Source: Candidatus Binatia bacterium
Lineage (GTDB): Bacteria > Desulfobacterota_B > Binatia > UBA9968 > JAJDTQ01
Assembly (NCBI GenBank): GCA_022827045.1
Contig: JAJDTQ010000118.1
Coordinates: 1 to 10,296 of the forward strand
DNA length: 10,296 nt
Reading direction: 5' to 3'
The notes beneath the pieces were generated by a model. It saw only the letters and a list, made by a program, of their open reading frames with translations. It did not search any database and was not told the DNA's origin. Made by a program: the position numbers and the translations under genes. This document shows, piece by piece, positions 5,742 to 10,296 of this stretch (its first letter is position 1; every line of letters begins with the position of its first letter).

Positions 5742-7235
5742 ATGAGCTCGACCGAAGACTCGTTCACGCTCCCAGAAGCCACCATCGAAGACATCCATGC
5801 CGCCTACGCCGCGGGTAGCCTCACCGCGCGCCAACTGGTGCAGATGTATACCGACCGCATCGAGAGGTATGACCGGGGCGGTCCCCGGATCAACTCCATC
5901 ATCACGGTGAACCCGGCGGCGCTGGAGGAGGCGGACCGCCTGGACGCGGCGTTCAAGAGCTCCGGGAAGACCGGGCCGCTCCACGGCATCCCGGTGGTCA
6001 TCAAGGACCAGGCGGACGTCAAGGGGACCCCCACTACCCTGGGCTCGCTGCTGTTCAAGGACTACTACCCGGACCGGGACTGCCGGGTGGTGGAGAAGCT
6101 CAAGGAGGCCGGCGCCATCGTGCTGGCCAAGACCACGCTGGGCGAGCTGGGGGCGGGCGACACGCACGGCTCGCTGTTCGGCTCCACCCGGAACCCCTAC
6201 GACGTGGAGCGGACGGTGGGCGGCTCGTCGGGCGGGTCCGGGGCGGCGGTTTCCGCCAACTTCGGCACCGTCGGGATCGGCCAGGAGGGGCTGGCCTCCA
6301 TCCGCCGGCCTTCCACCTGGAACTGCATCGCCGGCATGCGCTCCACCGCCGGCCTGGTGAGCCGCACCGGCGTCTACTCCGGCTGGCCCCAGGAGGCGGG
6401 GTCCCTGGGGCCCATGGCGCGCACGGTGAGGGATATGGCGACGCTGCTGGACGTCATGGCGGGCTACGACGGCGAGGATCCGCTGACCTCCAGGGGGGTG
6501 GGACACGTGCCTCCGAGCTACACGGACTTCCTCGATGCGGATGGCCTGCGGGGCGCGCGGATCGGCATCCTGCGGGAGCCCATGGGTTTCAACAACGATC
6601 CCGAGGCAGCCGATTTCAAGAGCATCACGGGTATCCTGGACAGCGCGGTCGAGGAGCTCCGGGCCGCCGGCGCCGAGGTGGTGGACCCGGTGGAGCTGGC
6701 GCGGCTGAACGAGCTGCTGGCCAAGCGCCGCGTCCACCCCACCACCGCGGAGACGGCCTTCGGGTTCTACATGGCGCGCAGCGCCGACCCGCCGTACCGG
6801 ACGCGCGCGGACGCCATGAACTCGCCGGAGTTCGCCAAGCTGTCGGAACAGGCCAAGGTGCGGCTCAAGGCCACGTCCGATCCCGCGGAACACTACGAGT
6901 ACCTGCTGGCCCGGGACCATCTCATGATCCATCTGCTCAAGACCATGGCCGAGCACCGGCTCGACGCCATCGTCCACAAGTCCGTGGAGCACCAGCCCAC
7001 CCTGATCGTCGACGGCGTCAACCCGCCCTACGTGAACCACACGGGAGCGCCCCACCTGAACACGTTCCTCGTTTACGTGCCCACGGTAGTGGTGCCCGCG
7101 GGATTCACCACAGACGGCCTGCCGGCAGGCATCAGCTTCCTCGGACGGCCCTACGACGACGGCCGCATGATCCGGCTCGCCTACGCCTACGAGCAAGCGA
7201 CGCACCACCGCAGGCCACCGGAGACCACGCCGTAA
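5742..7235 (+). CDS. Amidase-signature (AS) family hydrolase
   Basis: A 497-aa amidase-signature enzyme, hydrolysing a carboxamide or related C-N bond to acid and amine with a Ser-cisSer-Lys triad. Lys88 sits in VVIKDQADVKG, the cis-Ser is Ser162 in VGGSSGGSGAA, and the nucleophile is Ser186 in ASIRRP. The spacings (74 and 24 residues) agree with those of known members such as FAAH. The loop before the nucleophile is unusual: the common T-G-G-S-I-R is replaced by G-L-A-S-I-R, in a GQEGLASIRRPSTW context. The family's GPMARTVRDMATLLDVM helix follows. The last 70 residues contain the usual P-A-G-F and L-P-A-G-I-S-F-L-G-R-P segments, so the gene is intact. GGAGGA at 5731-5736 precedes the ATG. 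Not a GatA candidate: no GatB or GatC is nearby and the loop is divergent. Substrate unknown. Confidence 0.93.
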   Translation: MSSTEDSFTLPEATIEDIHAAYAAGSLTARQLVQMYTDRIERYDRGGPRINSIITVNPAALEEADRLDAAFKSSGKTGPLHGIPVVIKDQADVKGTPTTLGSLLFKDYYPDRDCRVVEKLKEAGAIVLAKTTLGELGAGDTHGSLFGSTRNPYDVERTVGGSSGGSGAAVSANFGTVGIGQEGLASIRRPSTWNCIAGMRSTAGLVSRTGVYSGWPQEAGSLGPMARTVRDMATLLDVMAGYDGEDPLTSRGVGHVPPSYTDFLDADGLRGARIGILREPMGFNNDPEAADFKSITGILDSAVEELRAAGAEVVDPVELARLNELLAKRRVHPTTAETAFGFYMARSADPPYRTRADAMNSPEFAKLSEQAKVRLKATSDPAEHYEYLLARDHLMIHLLKTMAEHRLDAIVHKSVEHQPTLIVDGVNPPYVNHTGAPHLNTFLVYVPTVVVPAGFTTDGLPAGISFLGRPYDDGRMIRLAYAYEQATHHRRPPETTP

Positions 7236-7270
7236 AGGCGCCATTCATTCAGAAGAGAAAGGCATCTTGC

Positions 7271-7900
7271 ATGAGCGAGAAGAAGAACGTCATCCAGTGG
7301 ATCTATTCCTCGAAGGGCAACGCCGAGCTCGAGGAGCGGTACGACGAGTGGGCCGGCTCCTATGACCGGGACCTGAATACCGATTTCGGCTGGTTGAGCC
7401 CGCGCAAGGCCGTGGATGCCTTCGCCAGGCGGGTGCCCAGGCACGGCCGCGTCCTGGACGCCGGCGCCGGCACGGGCATCGTCGGGGAGTTGCTGCATGA
7501 CGCGGGGTTCGAGTTCCTGGTGGCCATGGACCTGTCCCAGGGGATGCTGGACGAGGCCGCCCGGAAGGGCGTCTACAAGGAGTTCCACCAAATGACGATG
7601 GGCTTGCCGCTCGACTTCCCGCCCAGGTACTTCGACGGGATCATCAGCGTGGGCGTCTTCACCGTGGGGCATGCGCCGGCCGGCTCGTTCGACGAGCTGG
7701 TGCGCGTGACCCGTCCCGGCGGCCACATCGTCTTCTCGCTTCGGCCGGACACCTACGAGCAGGACGGCTTCAAGGAAAAGCAGTCGGCACTGGAAGCGGA
7801 GGGGAAGTGGACGCTGGTAGAGGAGGGGGAGAAGTACCAGCCCATGCCCAAGGGAGAGCCGGAAGTCTACCACCAGGTGTGGACGTACCAGGTGCTGTAG
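7271..7900 (+). CDS. Class I SAM-dependent methyltransferase, METTL27/WBSCR27-like
   Basis: A 209-aa methyltransferase with a Rossmann-like SAM-binding fold. Motif I is VLDAGAGTGIVG (61-72), the acidic ribose-binding residue is Asp87 in AMDLSQGML, the motif post-II/III region reads YFDGIISVGVFTVGHAP, and the later strand is VTRPGGHIVFSLR. The RYDEWAGSYDRDL entry helix, VYKEF after the helix, and GHAP with DELVRVTRPGG recall the vertebrate METTL27 (WBSCR27) family and its bacterial relatives, whose substrates are not established to my knowledge. It starts 35 bp after the amidase stop, with an AAAGG ribosome binding site (7258-7262) 8 bases before the ATG, so it is probably in the same transcript as the amidase. 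The methyl acceptor is unknown. A small-molecule acid or amide product of the neighbouring enzymes is a guess. Confidence 0.9.
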   Translation: MSEKKNVIQWIYSSKGNAELEERYDEWAGSYDRDLNTDFGWLSPRKAVDAFARRVPRHGRVLDAGAGTGIVGELLHDAGFEFLVAMDLSQGMLDEAARKGVYKEFHQMTMGLPLDFPPRYFDGIISVGVFTVGHAPAGSFDELVRVTRPGGHIVFSLRPDTYEQDGFKEKQSALEAEGKWTLVEEGEKYQPMPKGEPEVYHQVWTYQVL

Positions 7901-7902
7901 AA

Positions 7903-7919
7903 AAGGGTTTGAATCCCTT
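7903..7919. other. Small stem-loop just after the methyltransferase stop
   Basis: AAGGG and CCCTT form a 5-bp stem around the 7-base loop TTTGAAT, two bases after the methyltransferase stop codon. There is no T-tract, so it is at best a weak terminator or an mRNA 3' end stabiliser. The shape also resembles a tRNA T-arm, but the upstream sequence is coding and no cloverleaf can be drawn. Confidence 0.3.
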
Positions 7920-7947
7920 GATGTACGGCGGCCGGGAACGGTATAAG
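7918..7947 (+). promoter_or_regulatory. Putative sigma70-type promoter for the amidohydrolase gene
   Basis: TTGATG (7918-7923, four of six to TTGACA) and TATAAG (7942-7947, five of six to TATAAT) are separated by 18 bases, in the 87-bp gap before the amidohydrolase. A start near 7954 would leave a leader of about 34 bases carrying the strong AAGGAGGT site. This is the best promoter-like pair in the window. It implies the amidohydrolase can be expressed apart from the upstream amidase and methyltransferase. Confidence 0.45.
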
Positions 7948-7970
7948 GACAAGAAAACAGGGGCTATTCG

Positions 7971-7978
7971 AAGGAGGT
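7971..7978 (+). promoter_or_regulatory. Strong Shine-Dalgarno of the amidohydrolase gene
   Basis: AAGGAGGT is a near-perfect complement of the 16S rRNA 3' end, 9 bases before ATG 7988. It is the longest such match in the window and predicts high translation of the amidohydrolase. Confidence 0.8.
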
Positions 7979-7987
7979 AGAACGATC

Positions 7988-9106
7988 ATGTCCGGTCAAC
8001 TCAATACACGCATAATCGATGGCGACGGCCACATCCTGGAGGACAACCCGGGGATCCTCGAGCACATGGAACAGCCCTACCGGGACATCGCCGCCAAGAA
8101 GGGCATCATCTTCCCGCCCATCGACCATCTTCACGACGGCCGCGCGGTGGAGACGCCGCCGCTACGGGACGGCCGCGAGAAGGTGGGGCCGGACGGCTGG
8201 TTGCAGTTCCTGGAGGACGTGGGCATCGACTGGACGGTGATGTATCCGACCCAGGGACTGGGCTACGGCAAGATCGTGAGCCTCGACTACGCCGTGGCCG
8301 CCTGCAAGGCGTACAACGACTGGACGTATCATACCTACTTGCAGCGCGATCCGCGCTTCAACGCCATGGGCCTGATCCCCATGCAGGACACGGAGGAGGC
8401 GGTCAAGGAGTTGCGCCGCATCGTCACCGAGCAGGGCATGATGGGCGCCATGATGCCTTCCAACGGCCTGCCGCTGCCGCTGGGCGCCAAGGTCTACTGG
8501 CCCATCTATGAGGAGGCCGACCGGCTGGGCTGCTGCCTCGCGGTGCACGGCGGCTGCCACGACCGCTTCGGGCTCGACCACATGAACATGTACACCCCGG
8601 TGCATGCCTTGGGGCACCCTTGGGGCATCACCCTCAACTGCGCCAACATCCTTTACAACGGCATCTTCGAGCGCTTCCCCAACGTGCGTATCGCCTTCCT
8701 GGAAGGCGGCGTGGCCTGGCTGCTGCTGCTGCTGGAGCGCCTGCACGCGTCCCACGAGACGCACTTCCAGTACGTCCCCGACGGCGAGTTCAGCATCGGC
8801 GAGGAAGACGATCCGGCCGGGATCATCAAGCAGCTCATCGAGGAGGACCGCTTCTACCTGGGCATCGAGACCGAAGAGCTGACGCTGCCCTTCGCCATCA
8901 AGACCGTCGGGCACCGGCCGTTCCTGTACTCCTCGGACTTCCCCCACGAGGTCACCACCAAGAGCTGCATCCACGACATCGGCGAGCTGATGGAGAGCGA
9001 CGAGATCACCGCCGACGACAAGGCGGCCATGCTCTATCGCAACGCGGAGCGGTTCTACAAGCCGGAGCCCGAGCCCGCGGAGGCCGCGGTCGCCGCCAAG
9101 GCATAG
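7988..9106 (+). CDS. Amidohydrolase_2 family metal-dependent hydrolase (COG2159, ACMSD-like)
   Basis: A 372-aa TIM-barrel enzyme of the amidohydrolase superfamily, in the group that includes ACMSD and the aromatic-acid decarboxylases, so it may hydrolyse or decarboxylate. The first metal motif reads IIDGDGH (Asp11, Asp13, His15) where the classical form is D/E-x-H-x-H. This D-x-D-x-H form is common in COG2159 proteins. Further ligand candidates are His187 in LAVHGG and Asp317 in YSSDFPH, with a conserved Glu239 in AFLEGG and Trp244. The family's P-N-V-R-I-A-F-L-E-G-G and SSDFPH blocks are both intact. The C-terminal tail after residue 358 is Pro/Glu then Ala-rich and probably disordered. It has its own promoter candidate and ribosome binding site, and a strong terminator follows. 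Relatives often act on aromatic or carboxylated intermediates, but the substrate here is unknown. Confidence 0.93.
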   Translation: MSGQLNTRIIDGDGHILEDNPGILEHMEQPYRDIAAKKGIIFPPIDHLHDGRAVETPPLRDGREKVGPDGWLQFLEDVGIDWTVMYPTQGLGYGKIVSLDYAVAACKAYNDWTYHTYLQRDPRFNAMGLIPMQDTEEAVKELRRIVTEQGMMGAMMPSNGLPLPLGAKVYWPIYEEADRLGCCLAVHGGCHDRFGLDHMNMYTPVHALGHPWGITLNCANILYNGIFERFPNVRIAFLEGGVAWLLLLLERLHASHETHFQYVPDGEFSIGEEDDPAGIIKQLIEEDRFYLGIETEELTLPFAIKTVGHRPFLYSSDFPHEVTTKSCIHDIGELMESDEITADDKAAMLYRNAERFYKPEPEPAEAAVAAKA

Positions 9107-9137
9107 CCGGTTCCATACGGCTTAATTGTAATCGACG

Positions 9138-9169
9138 GGGGTAGGGCGTGATTCACGTCCTACCCCTTT
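9138..9169 (+). terminator. Rho-independent terminator after the amidohydrolase
   Basis: A 13-bp stem (9138-9150 with 9154-9166) starts GGGGTAGG and closes on the 3-base loop ATT. Every position pairs, with a single G-U at 9146/9158, and TTT follows at 9167-9169. The T-tract is short but the stem is very stable. It lies 31 bases after the amidohydrolase stop and 55 bases before the dehydrogenase start, so it should separate the two transcripts or act as a partial read-through point. Confidence 0.75.
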
Positions 9170-9223
9170 CACCATCAACCTCCGGCGAGACCGAACGCCG
9201 CAGCTCCGACAAGGAGATACGTC

Positions 9224-10296
9224 ATGGACGAATGCCGCGCCGCCGTGGTGGTATCCCACAACGAACCGCTGGAAATACAGAAGGTGCCGATCCCGGAGCT
9301 GGAGCCGGGGGCGCTGCTGGTGCGCATCGAGGCGTCCACCATCTGCGGCACCGACGTGCACCGCTGGCACGGCCCCCTGGGCGGCGGCGACTCGCTGCCC
9401 ATCATCACCGGGCATGAGCCCTGCGGCTACATCGAGGAGATCAACGGCGAGCGCACCGACATCCTGGGCAAGCCGGTGAAGCCCGGCGACCGCATCGTGT
9501 GGAGCTATGTGGCGTGCGGGCACTGCTACTACTGCAGCGTGGCGCTGCAACCCTGCATCTGCCCGGGGCGCGCCTCCTGGGGGCACAACCGCAGCGACGA
9601 GTACCCGTATCTCTTGGGCAGCGTGTCCGAGTACATGTACGTTCCCCCGCCCTGCGAGATCATCAAGGTGCCCGAGGACGTGACCTCGGCGTCGGCGGCC
9701 GCTTCCGCCTGCGCCTACCGCACGGTGATGCACGGCTACGACCGGCTCGGGGCCATCAAGAGCCACGAGACCGTGGTGATCCAGGGCAGCGGGCCGCTGG
9801 GCAACTTCGCCACCGCGGTGGCCAAGGACCACGGCGCCAAGCAGGTGCTCGTCATCGGCGCGCCGGCCGCGCGCCTGGAGGTGAGCAAGCGCATGGGCGC
9901 CGACGAGGTGCTGAACCTCGAGGAGGTCACCGACGCCAAGGACCGCCGCCAGTGGGTGAAGGACCACACCGACGGCCGCGGCGGCGACGTGGTGATCCAG
10001 GTGGCCAACAACATGGCCGTGCCCGAGGGTCTGACCCTGCTGCGGGGCGGCGGCCGCTACGTCTGGATCGGCGCCGGCGGCAAGGCCAACATCGGCCTCA
10101 ATGACTTCCCCCAGGAGATGATCCTGCACACCATCCGCTCCGGCGAGCCCCGCCACTGGCTCCAGGCCATCGACTTCCTCTCCTCGCGCAAGGACACCTT
10201 CCCGTTCGAGGAGATGATCTCGGCCGAGTACACCCTGGAGCAGGTCAACGAGGCGCTGCAGGCCATGGCCAGGTTCGAGATCGTCAAGGGGGTCAT
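9224..10296 (+). CDS. Zinc-dependent alcohol dehydrogenase (MDR superfamily), 3' end cut
   Basis: Open from ATG 9224 to the right edge, 357 codons, probably lacking only the last few residues. Medium-chain dehydrogenase/reductase that would oxidise an alcohol or reduce an aldehyde/ketone with NAD(P). Catalytic zinc residues are Cys41 in ICGTDVH and His64-Glu65 in TGHEPCG. The structural-zinc lobe has Cys98, Cys101 and Cys104, with a fourth Cys at 111 or 113 instead of the usual 112. The cofactor site GSGPLG (188-193) is intact. The acidic residue that usually follows the second strand is replaced (VIGAPAARL, 210-218), which hints at NADP rather than NAD. The family segment GGDVVIQVANN (253-263) corresponds to the G-x-D-V-V-I-E-x block. 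An AAGGAG site at 9211-9216 sits 7 bases before the start. It follows a strong terminator and no promoter is evident. Confidence 0.92.
   Translation, partial: MDECRAAVVVSHNEPLEIQKVPIPELEPGALLVRIEASTICGTDVHRWHGPLGGGDSLPIITGHEPCGYIEEINGERTDILGKPVKPGDRIVWSYVACGHCYYCSVALQPCICPGRASWGHNRSDEYPYLLGSVSEYMYVPPPCEIIKVPEDVTSASAAASACAYRTVMHGYDRLGAIKSHETVVIQGSGPLGNFATAVAKDHGAKQVLVIGAPAARLEVSKRMGADEVLNLEEVTDAKDRRQWVKDHTDGRGGDVVIQVANNMAVPEGLTLLRGGGRYVWIGAGGKANIGLNDFPQEMILHTIRSGEPRHWLQAIDFLSSRKDTFPFEEMISAEYTLEQVNEALQAMARFEIVKGV

Noticed and set aside
5742..7235. GatA subunit of the glutamyl-tRNA(Gln) amidotransferase
   Set aside because: No GatB or GatC genes are nearby, and the residues before the nucleophile depart from the GatA type.
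5652..7244. 530-codon minus-strand frame antisense to the amidase, longer than the amidase
   Set aside because: It has no recognisable domain and is Val/Gly/His/Arg-rich. The plus strand has the full amidase triad and a ribosome binding site.
7903..7930. tRNA T-arm-like sequence GGGTTTGAATCCC, considered as a tRNA end or att site
   Set aside because: The upstream bases are the methyltransferase coding end, no acceptor, D or anticodon stems can be formed, and the invariant C of the T-loop is T.
8162..8974. 270-codon minus-strand frame inside the amidohydrolase
   Set aside because: Shadow of the amidohydrolase frame, with no start signal or domain.

Overview
The window is GC-rich bacterial DNA with strong G/C preference at third codon positions. 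It holds ten protein-coding genes, two of them cut by the window edges, and I found no RNA genes or CRISPR array. Gene content (P4-type integrases, amidase, COG2159-type amidohydrolase, METTL27-like methyltransferase, MDR dehydrogenase) suits a metabolically versatile environmental bacterium, such as a proteobacterium or a Tectomicrobia/Binatota-like lineage. The sequence alone does not fix the taxon.

Left part (1-2412): probable integration module. Two tyrosine recombinases of the DUF4102/P4 type lie in tandem on the minus strand. The upstream copy (312-1499) is complete with its full catalytic set. The downstream copy (1-293) shows only its N-terminal arm-binding domain before the window ends. 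A 214-bp, less GC-rich intergenic region separates them from a divergent SRAP (YedK/HMCES-type) protein (1714-2412), which protects abasic sites in DNA.

Middle part (2422-5077): three minus-strand genes read in the order alpha/beta hydrolase, DHA2-type MFS transporter, RidA-family protein. Hydrolase and transporter are separated by only 14 bp and the transporter starts at TTG. This looks like a small operon for hydrolysis and export (or uptake) of an unknown small compound. RidA, 59 bp further on and with its own ribosome binding site, would remove reactive enamine/imine by-products.

Right part (5239-10296): a plus-strand, catabolism-flavoured series. A GNAT acetyltransferase (GTG start), an amidase-signature hydrolase and a METTL27-like methyltransferase follow each other with 35-bp gaps. 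A recognisable sigma70-like promoter and a strong Shine-Dalgarno then precede an amidohydrolase_2 enzyme. A 13-bp perfect-type stem terminator follows, then a zinc-dependent MDR alcohol dehydrogenase that runs off the right edge. The chemistry (amide cleavage, methyl transfer, metal-dependent hydrolysis or decarboxylation, alcohol/aldehyde oxidoreduction) could form a degradation pathway for an amide- or ester-containing compound. No substrate can be read from the sequence. No transcriptional regulator is present in the window.
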